Source of the DNA: Bryobacterales bacterium
Lineage (GTDB): Bacteria > Acidobacteriota > Terriglobia > Bryobacterales > Bryobacteraceae
Assembly (NCBI GenBank): GCA_003164075.1
Contig: PLRZ01000291.1
Location: 12,381-20,916, forward strand
Direction of reading: 5' to 3'
Length of the DNA: 8,536 nt
Part shown: positions 1 to 5,516 of the stretch, piece after piece
How positions within the stretch are numbered: position 1 is the first letter of the stretch
Layout of the letters: every line of letters begins with the position of its first letter
The notes under the pieces: generated by a model
Told to the model about the DNA's origin: nothing
Database searches by the model: none
What the model saw: only the letters and a program-made list of their open reading frames with translations
Position numbers and translations under genes: made by a program

Positions 1-372
1 TTCTCCAACGGCCCGGACAACGCCAGCATGGTGGCGCCCGACGATGTGCGCGCGGTGGCGGAAGACGAGGGCATTCCCATCTACGTGATTTCCACCAGCG
101 AAGTGAATAAGGATGCCATTTCGAGCAATGTGTTCCGCCGTCTGGCGCAGCGCACCGGAGGAAAGGCCTATTGGGCGCGCACCTGGCAGAAGCAGGTGGA
201 AGCGCTCGAAGACGTCCGCGAGGAAATGAGCAACGCCTACACCGTGACTTACTACCCGGCGGCCAACCCCAACGAGGGATTCCGCAAGCTGCTGGTGGAA
301 GTGATCAACGACCCGGGTAAGAAATTGCGCGTGAAATACCGCCCTGGATACCGGCCCACGAAGGTTCTATAG
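1..372 (+). CDS. VWA-domain protein (VWFA-related, acidobacterial type), C-terminal part
   Basis: This is the 3' end of a longer gene: the frame is open from base 1, where it reads FSNGPDNAS. That resembles the end of the VWA beta-strand with the 'SDG.DN.S' pattern. The Ile-Pro-Ile-Tyr-Val-Ile strand and the following 'LAQRTGGKAYW' helix and strand also match the second half of a VWA fold. The tail (YTVTYYPAANPNEGFRKL, then a Lys/Arg-rich strand ending in RPGY) is the usual ending of VWFA-related proteins abundant in Acidobacteriota, which are mostly secreted or envelope-associated. Function beyond a VWA-type binding module is unknown. The metal-site residues (MIDAS DxSxS) would lie upstream of the window. 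An ATG lies at 28, but the homologous residues before it show that it is internal. Confidence 0.8.
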   Translation, partial: FSNGPDNASMVAPDDVRAVAEDEGIPIYVISTSEVNKDAISSNVFRRLAQRTGGKAYWARTWQKQVEALEDVREEMSNAYTVTYYPAANPNEGFRKLLVEVINDPGKKLRVKYRPGYRPTKVL

Positions 373-536
373 TTTTCGTCGCGAAACGCAAGAACCGCTC
401 CCTTGGCGAGGCGCCCTCTGTGCCCGGCAGACTAGCTGTTTCCGGGGATCGCGCCCACTCCTAAACCGGACCGCAAAAGACCTGGGTACACGCAACAGAA
501 TGGCCGCACGAAGACGGACTACCGCGAAGCGGTTTA
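373..536. other. intergenic spacer, no gene seen
   Basis: The spacer lies between the VWA gene and the higB region. It starts with a small imperfect hairpin directly after the stop codon (GTTTTCG, then CGAAAC), with no T-tract after it. It ends with a short ACCGC-gaa-GCGGT hairpin at 521-533. No convincing promoter was seen. From 465 on it is open in the frame that continues into the higB region, but no ATG start is present there. Confidence 0.5.
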
Positions 537-917
537 GTGCACTCATGGGAAGAAGTTGTAGAGGCGCGGAAAGTGGGCTCTAAGATCCTCCTGCGTTGGG
601 CCATCTTCGGGCAGGACGTCCCAGGCATTACGCCAAACAAGCAGCTTATTGATCTAGGCCGTCTGTTCGAAAGCAAATGGACGATTGAACAAACGAATGC
701 GGCAGTGAAGGCCGTCCTCGCGATTAAGCCTCCGCGCGGCTACGAGAAGCTCTTCGCGGTCGAGAAGCTCCACGTCCTGCCCGCCGCCGGCGAGGACCCC
801 AACGAGGCTACTCGGCTCGCGATCCGCGCCATCGAGCGCACCACGTTCGCGCCGGGCCGGACGCGACCCGTGAGCCAGGATCTTCGAGTTGACCCATTCC
901 GCATATCGATATACGCT
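537..917 (+). CDS. unrecognised coding-like segment in frame with higB (possible gene remnant or N-terminal fusion)
   Basis: This stretch is open in the same frame as the downstream toxin and begins at a GTG (537). There is no stop between it and the toxin ATG at 918. From about 660 to 860 nearly every codon ends in G or C, and the translation looks like a folded helical protein: KWTIEQTNAAVKAVLAIK, then KLHVLPAAGEDPNEATRLA and IRAIERTTF. It therefore looks like real coding DNA and not a chance opening. I do not recognise the family. No good ribosome binding site precedes 537 and the sequence before it is less coding-like. It could be the tail of a truncated gene, or the true N-terminal domain of a 220-residue HigB fusion. 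Confidence 0.35.
903..912. promoter_or_regulatory. 10-bp palindrome upstream of higB, possible antitoxin operator
   Basis: ATATCGATAT is a perfect 10-bp palindrome ending 5 bases before the higB ATG. A TTGACC hexamer lies at 889-894. HigA-type antitoxins usually repress their own operon by binding palindromes next to the promoter, so this is a plausible operator. No clear -10 box at a sensible distance was found, so promoter placement is uncertain. Confidence 0.3.
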
Positions 918-1199
918 ATGGATGTGATCAGCAGCTTCAAGGACGCCGAGACGGAGAGAATCTTCCAAGGACTCCGGTCGCGTTCCTTCGAGGCCATCGC
1001 CAAGACCGCTTATCGCAAACTGGCCATCCTCCACTCGGCGAGAACGCTGCACGATCTCAAGAGCCCAGGACTGTTGCTCGAAGCCCTCAAAGACGACCGG
1101 GCCGGCCAGCACGGTATTCGCATCAACGACCGATACCGCGTCTGCTTTGAGTGGCGGGACGGCGAAGCAAGCAACGTCGAAATCGTGGACGACCATTAG
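918..1199 (+). CDS. higB: HigB-type toxin (RelE superfamily, type II toxin-antitoxin)
   Basis: The gene encodes 93 residues from the ATG at 918, the usual length for HigB/'killer protein' toxins. These are ribosome-dependent mRNA interferases of the RelE fold. Family signs are the N-terminal 'F.D.ETE.IF.G' helix, the basic central helix with RKLAILHSA, the 'LHDLKSPGLLLEALKDDRAGQHGIRIN' region, and the classic DRYRVCFEW strand followed by VEIVDDH near the C-terminus. The internal ATG was chosen because the family begins here, although the frame stays open upstream to 537. The antitoxin gene follows after 13 bases. The toxin-before-antitoxin order is typical of higBA. The family match is strong; the start is less certain because no obvious Shine-Dalgarno precedes 918. 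Confidence 0.85.
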   Translation: MDVISSFKDAETERIFQGLRSRSFEAIAKTAYRKLAILHSARTLHDLKSPGLLLEALKDDRAGQHGIRINDRYRVCFEWRDGEASNVEIVDDH

Positions 1200-1212
1200 A
1201 AGGAACACTGCA

Positions 1213-1506
1213 ATGACCATGAAGCCACCACACCCCGGCGAAACCATCAAGGAAGAGTACCTCGTGCCCCTCGGCATGAGCACCACCGCACTGGCAAAGG
1301 AACTCGGCATCGGCGCTCCCCGCCTCAACGAGGTCGTCCGCGGCCGGCGCAGCGTAACCGCCGACACCGCACTGCGGCTGGCGCGCTACTTCGGAACGAC
1401 GCCGGAACTCTGGATTAACCTTCAGTCGTTCTACGATCTCCGCATGGCGCAGCGAAAGGCCGGCAAGACCATCGAACGCCAGGTCACGCCCCGCCGCGCT
1501 GCGTAG
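1213..1506 (+). CDS. higA: HigA-type antitoxin (XRE-family helix-turn-helix)
   Basis: The protein has 97 residues. It begins with the MKPPHPGETIKEEYL signature of HigA antitoxins, followed by a helix-turn-helix at about residues 22-43 (MSTTALAKELGIGAPRLNEV) and the 'GRRSVTADTALRLARYFGTTPELWINLQ' block typical of the family. It neutralises the HigB toxin encoded just upstream and should bind the operon's operator as autorepressor. The start at 1213 is supported by AGAAGGA at 1198-1204, eight bases upstream. An earlier in-frame start at 1147 would overlap higB and lacks family similarity. The C-terminal 15 residues are basic and poorly conserved. Confidence 0.9.
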   Translation: MTMKPPHPGETIKEEYLVPLGMSTTALAKELGIGAPRLNEVVRGRRSVTADTALRLARYFGTTPELWINLQSFYDLRMAQRKAGKTIERQVTPRRAA

Positions 1507-1639
1507 TTTTCGCGAAGGCTGAATCTGGAACGAGATGATCCGATGGCGGTTTTGGACTCGTGGTCGCCGCGCTTGACTGTGCGGCTGCGCAGAGTGATTG
1601 ATGTGGTGCGCGGATCGCGCGCAGAAGAGGACCACCACA
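1507..1639 (+). promoter_or_regulatory. spacer with weak promoter candidate for the DUF3489-type gene
   Basis: This gap between higA and the next gene holds TTGACT at 1573-1578 and, 18 bases on, ATTGAT at 1597-1602. The first box is a good match to a sigma-70 -35 element and the second a poor -10. A short GCGCG-gat-CGCGC hairpin lies at 1608-1620, just before the ribosome binding site AAGAGG (1625-1630). Confidence 0.25.
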
Positions 1640-2056
1640 ATGACCAACGCCACCATCGAAACCACCACCAGCACGACGACGAACGCCACAGCCGCGCCGG
1701 AGGGCGCGCAGGGCAAGCCGGCGCCAGCCAAGGCGACCAGGAAGGCCACCACCAAGAAGGCCGCGCCCAAGGCCAAGAAGACCGCGAAGGCGGCGAAGCC
1801 TGCCACCAAGAAGACCAGCACCAAAAAGGCCGCCACGCCTTCCGTGCCGCGCGAATTCTCGAAAAAGCAGATCGTCCTCGACATGCTCAAGCGCAAGACT
1901 GGCGCGACCATGGCCGAGATCATGAAGGCCACGGACTGGCAACCGCACTCGGTGCGCGGATTCATCTCCGGCGCCCTCGGCAAGAAGATGGGCTTGAAGG
2001 TCGCGAGCACGAAGAACGACGCCGAGGAGCGCTGCTACAAGATCGCCGGCAAGTAG
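1640..2056 (+). CDS. DUF3489-type protein with Lys/Ala/Thr-rich N-terminal tail
   Basis: The protein has 138 residues in two parts. Residues 1-70 are low complexity: first Thr/Asn-rich, then Lys/Ala/Pro repeats (TRKATTKKAAPKAKKT, AKPATKKTSTKKAA), strongly basic and histone-H1-like. Residues about 73-138 match the DUF3489 pattern: FSKKQIVLDMLKRKTGATMAEIM, then ATDWQPHSVRGFISGAL and a KKMGLKV strand, ending in a 'RCYKI' strand. This resembles a small winged-helix. A DNA-binding role is inferred from the basic tail and the wHTH-like shape; it has not been established for the family as far as I know. The start at 1640 follows AAGAGG at 1625-1630, and translation from an upstream in-frame ATG at 1598 would add only odd residues. 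The gene is apparently monocistronic, with a hairpin just after the stop. Confidence 0.8.
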   Translation: MTNATIETTTSTTTNATAAPEGAQGKPAPAKATRKATTKKAAPKAKKTAKAAKPATKKTSTKKAATPSVPREFSKKQIVLDMLKRKTGATMAEIMKATDWQPHSVRGFISGALGKKMGLKVASTKNDAEERCYKIAGK

Positions 2057-2073
2057 GATTCACGTCCGCGTCG

Positions 2074-2100
2074 ACGCCGCCGCCTTCGGGCTGGCGGCGT
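2074..2100 (+). terminator. UUCG-tetraloop hairpin after the DUF3489-type gene
   Basis: The arms ACGCCGCC (2074-2081) and GGCGGCGT (2093-2100) pair perfectly. Inside, GCC and GGC pair around a TTCG loop (2085-2088), with one bulged T. It lies 18 bases past the stop codon and probably acts as the transcript end. The downstream T-tract is poor, so it may act only as a 3' stabiliser or be Rho-assisted. Confidence 0.5.
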
Positions 2101-2161
2101 TCGTTCGCGGTCCACGGCGAGTAGAGGTCGCGCCCGCCCCAGTTGCCGATGACGATCCCGA

Positions 2162-2365
2162 TTAGGACTTATGAAACGGAATCACACGAGCCGGCGGGCG
2201 GACGCCCTGTGCTTCGAGTATCCGGCGCAGTTTCTCGCTGCTCTCGATCCACATCGCCATGATTCTCGCATCTTCGCGGCTGGCTGGTTTCGTGCACCGA
2301 AACGTTTCCGCGAGTCTTATCCACTCCACGGCTGTTTTCACAGCGAACGCATCGTCCATCGACAA
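2162..2365 (-). CDS. small hypothetical protein of the mobile element
   Basis: The protein has 67 residues and I do not recognise a family. The sequence is balanced and protein-like: an acidic N-terminus, an amphipathic helix (AVEWIRLAETFRC), a second helix (REDARIMAMWIESSEKLRRIL), and a basic tail ending in RVIPFHKS. I preferred the TTG at 2365 because a purine-rich GGAAGGTGG ribosome binding site lies 7 bases upstream of it; an ATG two codons in (2359) is the alternative. It is the last - strand gene before the + strand chromosomal genes, so it may mark the end of the element. No membrane segment or cysteine motif is present. Confidence 0.55.
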   Translation of the reverse strand: MSMDDAFAVKTAVEWIRLAETFRCTKPASREDARIMAMWIESSEKLRRILEAQGVRPPARVIPFHKS

Positions 2366-2464
2366 GAATGTACCACCTTCCTAGGGGGCGTGGCGAAGCC
2401 GGGCGACGTCGTAACTCTCCCATACGGGGAGGCCTCTTTGCGCGTCCTATTTGGGGACGATTTC

Positions 2465-2496
2465 CTTCGAGCGGACCTAGCCGGGTCCGCTCGAAG
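2465..2496. repeat. 13-bp perfect inverted repeat with 6-base loop
   Basis: CTTCGAGCGGACC (2465-2477) is the exact reverse complement of GGTCCGCTCGAAG (2484-2496), with TAGCCG between them. The weaker flanks GATT (2459-2462) and AATC (2497-2500) can extend the dyad. It sits in the 145-base gap between two - strand genes, 15 bases after the stop of the zinc-ribbon-like gene. No T-tract follows on either strand, so a classical terminator is only one option. A recombination or protein-binding site is equally possible. Confidence 0.6.
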
Positions 2497-2510
2497 AATC
2501 ATCGCGCGGC

Positions 2511-2924
2511 TTATCCCGCCGCCACGCCCCACCTCATCGCATATCGCGCCCGCTGGCGTTTGCTGAATCGGCCGCCGCGCTGCCGCGCGTGCCACCGGCG
2601 CCGGCGCTCTGTGGCGATGGCACATTGCGTCGCTCCGTCCTCGCGCGAAGTCCCACGATGCGCTTCGCGCAGATCGTCAATCGACAACGCGGCGATCTCC
2701 GCGCCCGCGAACTTGCCGCCGGCGATGGTCATCGGCGGGCGTAGCGGCTTGGGTGCGCCGCCTGGCGGATTGCACGCTGGGCAACATTTCGGGCAGAAAA
2801 ATCCGTGGACCAACAACGGGATGTGCAGCACGGCGGGCACGGTGCCGCAGGCGTCGCACTGCGCGCGCAGCGTAGTGGATCGCTTGCAGTCGCGTGAGAG
2901 ACGATGGTCGTGATCGTTGAGCAT
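2511..2924 (-). CDS. small zinc-ribbon-like protein A (CPKCCPAC motif)
   Basis: The protein has 137 residues. Near the N-terminus it has a compact cysteine/histidine cluster: C23-x2-C26-x7-H34-x9-C44-x2-C47-C48-x2-C51, containing CPKCCPAC. This fits a structural zinc ribbon with surplus ligands. A Pro/Gly linker follows, then a helical 'GAEIAALSIDDLREAHRG' segment, and a very basic tail (ERRRRWHARQ, SKRQRARYAMRW) that could bind nucleic acid. The start at 2924 is set by AGGAG six bases upstream; in-frame codons further upstream run through a terminator and are unlikely. The gene encoded at 5151-5516 has the same cysteine spacing. The family is unknown to me, and the zinc-binding role is inferred from the motif only. 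Confidence 0.65.
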   Translation of the reverse strand: MLNDHDHRLSRDCKRSTTLRAQCDACGTVPAVLHIPLLVHGFFCPKCCPACNPPGGAPKPLRPPMTIAGGKFAGAEIAALSIDDLREAHRGTSREDGATQCAIATERRRRWHARQRGGRFSKRQRARYAMRWGVAAG

Positions 2925-2940
2925 GTGAGTCTCCTGGGAG

Positions 2941-2970
2941 AAACCCTGTGACCGATTGATCACAGGGTTT
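2941..2970. repeat. 11-bp inverted repeat upstream of zinc-ribbon-like gene A
   Basis: AAACCCTGTGA (2941-2951) and TCACAGGGTTT (2960-2970) are exact reverse complements around an 8-base centre. The repeat lies 17-46 bases upstream of the - strand ATG at 2924, just ahead of its ribosome binding site. It could be an operator for a repressor or a 5'-leader hairpin. Only three T residues follow it on each strand, which is weak for a terminator. Confidence 0.55.
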
Positions 2971-2982
2971 ACCTGTTGGTGG

Positions 2983-3016
2983 AAAAAGTCGGGGACCGCT
3001 TCGCTGTGCGATCCCC
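2983..3016 (-). terminator. second Rho-independent terminator (- strand)
   Basis: Read on the - strand, GGGGATCG pairs with CGGTCCCC (one G-U) across a 10-base loop. It is followed by GAC and then five T residues (plus-strand A-tract 2983-2987). It lies 78 bases beyond the terminator at 3061-3108. It could be a backup terminator or the end of a short independent transcript. Confidence 0.5.
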
Positions 3017-3060
3017 GCCGCGATTCGCGGACCGGGCAACCCGTGTAACCCGGCGAAACT

Positions 3061-3108
3061 AAAAATGCGGCCCGGCGCGGAGTAAGGAGTGAACCGCGCC
3101 CAGGCCGC
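3061..3108 (-). terminator. strong Rho-independent terminator after the M41-like gene
   Basis: Read on the - strand, GCGGCC (3108-3103) and GGCGCGG (3100-3094) pair with CCGCGCC (3080-3074) and GGCCGC (3072-3067). The loop has 13 bases and the small mismatch is CA opposite C. ATTTTT follows at once (plus A-tract 3061-3065). The position, 61 bases past the stop of the tandem M41-like gene, fits the end of the main - strand operon. Confidence 0.85.
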
Positions 3109-3168
3109 AACGCAGCATGCCGAACTACGCGTGGTTGCGAACGTCCACGCTGTTGGCTGCGATCTCGT

Positions 3169-4293
3169 TTAAGTCGTCGTCGTCGGCGAGCCCAGTATGG
3201 CGGCGATCTGCTCGCGGCTAAGCTCGCGGTGCTGAGAGAGCGCCTGCGATAGCTTGAGGATCAGCGGCATATTCTCAGCGACCAATCGCTTCGCCTCATC
3301 GCGGGCACGACGATATACCTTGAGTGCGCCCCGCCAGCCGGGATTCCCGCTCAGAGCGCTCGCAGCCATACAGTTGCGCGCAGCAAGCTCACGATCAGGC
3401 AGTATCGCGGAAGCTGGCGAAATAGGAATCGGGTCTGCCGTGGGACACGCGACGACGGTACATCCAGTGAGCAAGCTCCACTTGGTGACTCGTACATCTG
3501 GGCGACCGACCATCGAGACGGAGAGAACGTCGAGCCCCTGCACCCACGCTATCGTCGCATGCCCACTTTCGTGATCCGCCACGGATCGGCGAAATGGTTG
3601 GGCGCGCTCAGCCAGCGGACCCGCGAGTATCCAGACGGCGTGCTGGAAGTACGCATCACGTAGTGGCGAGTGCGCGCTGCCAATCGCCTTCTTGCGCTCT
3701 GCTACGAACGCCGCCTGCTCACGCCGGTCGCGCTCTGCTAGTGCGCGCGCACGTCGCCAGTCCTTCCGCATCGCGGTGAATAAAATCTGCCGGCAACGGC
3801 GCGCGCTCAACACCTTTCGCTCCACGAGCGCGGCGGCCAGTCGCCGTACGAGCGGCATGTAATCGATCAACAGCGCCGTGGTGAATCGCTCGATCTCGCC
3901 AAGATCGAAATGATCGCCACCAAGAAGCTTGAAGGCCGCGATGTGCTCGTCGTCGGAAATCGCTTGTTCGCCCGGCTCCGGCATGCGACTGCTGGCGCGG
4001 CCCGCCGAGTGGCCGGCGACAGGAATAATCGAGGCGCCTCGAATCGGCGCGGCGAGTAGGAACTGGACGGTAACATGGCAGGCCTCATGTCGCCCGATGT
4101 TAGCCTCCCCTGTCGGGAAGGCGCACATCTTGTCCGCGACGATGCCCGCGTAGAAAATCGCCAACTGGCGGCGTCCCCATTCGAAATCGGGCAGTTGGAT
4201 ACCGGCGCCCGGCGCGACGGTGATGAGCGTGGAAGGCGAGCACGCATCGCGCGTACCCGCCTCCGCGTTGGCTGTGGCAGACGGCGCGCTCAA
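3169..4293 (-). CDS. tandem M41 (FtsH-like) peptidase-type protein without AAA+ domain
   Basis: The protein has 374 residues from a TTG at 4293. It contains two metallopeptidase-like units. Unit 1 has HEACH at residues 69-73 (HExxH), then a GGDHFDLGEIERF stretch that could supply the aspartate ligand, and a helical end (LIDYMPLVRRLAAALVERKVLS). Unit 2 has HESGH at 241-245 (ADHESGHATIAWVQGLDVLSV) and a matching helical end (VAENMPLILKLSQALSQHRELS). The 'HE.GH' plus '.A..L.....LS...I..IL' layout is that of the FtsH peptidase M41, but no Walker A/B or membrane segment is present. Unit 1 has Cys where M41 has Gly. Unit 2 seems to lack the aspartate at the corresponding place (NPGWRGALK). The start is supported by AGGAG eight bases upstream and by the TTGA overlap with the stop of the preceding gene, implying translational coupling. 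The substrate is unknown. The longer ORF upstream (to 4524) only overlaps the neighbouring gene. Confidence 0.7.
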   Translation of the reverse strand: MSAPSATANAEAGTRDACSPSTLITVAPGAGIQLPDFEWGRRQLAIFYAGIVADKMCAFPTGEANIGRHEACHVTVQFLLAAPIRGASIIPVAGHSAGRASSRMPEPGEQAISDDEHIAAFKLLGGDHFDLGEIERFTTALLIDYMPLVRRLAAALVERKVLSARRCRQILFTAMRKDWRRARALAERDRREQAAFVAERKKAIGSAHSPLRDAYFQHAVWILAGPLAERAQPFRRSVADHESGHATIAWVQGLDVLSVSMVGRPDVRVTKWSLLTGCTVVACPTADPIPISPASAILPDRELAARNCMAASALSGNPGWRGALKVYRRARDEAKRLVAENMPLILKLSQALSQHRELSREQIAAILGSPTTTT

Positions 4294-5096
4294 CCGCGCG
4301 TCTCCTGCGGCACGGGCGGCGCGGCGTGACCGAAAAATTGATTGGGCGTTCGCAACCGATTGTTGGCCGGCGGCGCTTCTTCCTGCGGCGCGGCGACCAC
4401 CGGCTGCGGGATGGTGCGGATGTACGACGACGCCGTGATGCCGCCGCTGGTCATATCCCAACTCATGCGGCAGGTCGTCGGATTCCCCGCGAACGTGGAA
4501 GACTTCGGCTGCGCCTCGACCCACGTGATCACGTCCGACGCCGACGGCGTATCCACCGCTTGCTCCAGCACGGCCATGACGATCTCGTCGAGCGAGAAGA
4601 TCTCGGAGTCGATCTGGATGTGACCATGGCGCGGGATACCGCTCCGCTCCATCTCGGCGGCCTGGCCATCAAGGAGACGCGACATGCTGGCAGCACTCGC
4701 ACTCTGCGCCATCCCCTGCGGCACGTGATCGACACCCTCGATCTCACGAAGCGCGTCGAGATGCGGGCGCGCCCGGATGGTGAGTTCCTCGGCCTGCCGC
4801 CGCGAACCGGCGGCGCGTGCCCGAAGCGCTTCGACCTCGGCGTCGAGCTTCGCCTGGATGGCCTGCAGGCGCTTCTGCCGGCAAGAGCCAATCGCGCGGT
4901 TGATCGCCGCGATCTCCGCTTGGATACGGAGGACGGCGTCCACCCCGATGGTGGTGCTCGACTCCAGATATTGATCGCCGGCCGCCGATTCGGCGGTGGC
5001 CAACTCTTCACGCTTCACGCCCTGCTGCTGCAAGAGCGCGATCTCCTTCTCCGCGAAATTGCGGATGTGATCAACGGCTACTTCCACTGCGTTCAT
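4290..5096 (-). CDS. hypothetical coiled-coil protein
   Basis: The protein has 268 residues and no family I recognise. Residues 1-35 and about 52-120 are strongly helical and rich in Ala, Glu, Arg and Gln (EIAAINRAIG, KRLQAIQAKLDAEVEALRAR, RQAEELTIRARPHLDALREIE), suggesting a coiled coil. Residues 155-200 look globular (HGHIQIDSEIFSLDEIVMAVLEQAV). The last 40 are Pro-rich and disordered in appearance (PQPVVAAPQEEAPPA, HAAPPVPQE). A strong AAGGAGA ribosome binding site sits just before the ATG at 5096. The stop overlaps the start of the M41-like gene by four bases, so the two are probably made in fixed ratio. A structural or scaffold role, or partner of the peptidase, is conceivable but is only inference from position. 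Confidence 0.75.
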   Translation of the reverse strand: MNAVEVAVDHIRNFAEKEIALLQQQGVKREELATAESAAGDQYLESSTTIGVDAVLRIQAEIAAINRAIGSCRQKRLQAIQAKLDAEVEALRARAAGSRRQAEELTIRARPHLDALREIEGVDHVPQGMAQSASAASMSRLLDGQAAEMERSGIPRHGHIQIDSEIFSLDEIVMAVLEQAVDTPSASDVITWVEAQPKSSTFAGNPTTCRMSWDMTSGGITASSYIRTIPQPVVAAPQEEAPPANNRLRTPNQFFGHAAPPVPQETRG

Positions 5097-5123
5097 GTTG
5101 TTTCTCCTTTTCGGGTTACCAAC

Positions 5124-5139
5124 TACAAATCGATTTGTA
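5124..5139. promoter_or_regulatory. 16-bp perfect palindrome, candidate operator
   Basis: TACAAATCGATTTGTA is identical to its reverse complement over all 16 bases. It lies in the 54-base gap between the zinc-ribbon-like gene B and the coiled-coil gene, 27-42 bases before the ATG at 5096. It is AT-rich within GC-rich surroundings, as expected of a dimeric regulator site. Confidence 0.5.
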
Positions 5140-5150
5140 CGGCATCGTCG

Positions 5151-5516
5151 TCACCGCCGTCGCGGCAACAACCAATCCGGCGGTCTGCGGGGAATCCACG
5201 GACGGCCCTCGCGGGATACGGTGCGCGCGACTCGATCCTCGATACGGTCGTAATAGAATGGATCGTCCGGTTTTCTTCCCCAACCCATATCCAGCCACTG
5301 CCCGCCGCCCATCCGCTTCGGTGCTGGCTTCGGCGCATTCGGCGGTCGCGGACCCGGCGTGGGCGCGCGCGGTTGCGGCGGCGCGGTCGGCGAACAGGCG
5401 GGGCAGCATTTCGGGCAATAGCCCCCGCTGTGAAAAATCGGTTGGTGCATCACTGCGGATCTCTGGCTACAGCGGCGACAGATGCCTTCACTATTCACGG
5501 TCACGCATGCTGGCAT
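5151..5516 (-). CDS. small zinc-ribbon-like protein B (CPKCCPAC motif), Pro-rich
   Basis: The protein has 121 residues. The N-terminus carries C13-x2-C16-x7-H24-x9-C34-x2-C37-C38-x2-C41 with YCPKCCPAC, the same spacing as the protein encoded at 2511-2924. It is followed by a long Pro-rich linker (PPQPRAPTPGPRPPNAPKPAP) and an aromatic/basic tail (DPFYYDRIEDRVARTVSREG, RPWIPRRPPDWLLPRRR). A single structural zinc site, or two, is inferred from the ligand pattern. AGGAGGAG upstream of the ATG at 5516 supports the start. The gene begins inside the 3' end of the Nu1-like gene (26-base overlap), so the two are cotranscribed. The family is not recognised; a role as adaptor or nucleic-acid-binding protein is possible. 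Confidence 0.65.
   Translation of the reverse strand: MPACVTVNSEGICRRCSQRSAVMHQPIFHSGGYCPKCCPACSPTAPPQPRAPTPGPRPPNAPKPAPKRMGGGQWLDMGWGRKPDDPFYYDRIEDRVARTVSREGRPWIPRRPPDWLLPRRR

Noticed and set aside
654..1367. Long - strand open frame of 237 codons
   Set aside because: It is antisense to higB and higA, whose family matches are clear. The translation has no coherent domain and the opening follows from GC-rich codon bias.
2417..2431. CTCCC-atacg-GGGAG hairpin
   Set aside because: The stem has five base pairs with no T-tract, which is too weak to call.
4294..4524. N-terminal extension of the M41-like gene
   Set aside because: It overlaps the coiled-coil gene in another frame, is Arg/His/Ala-rich and not protein-like, while the TTG at 4293 has a good ribosome binding site.
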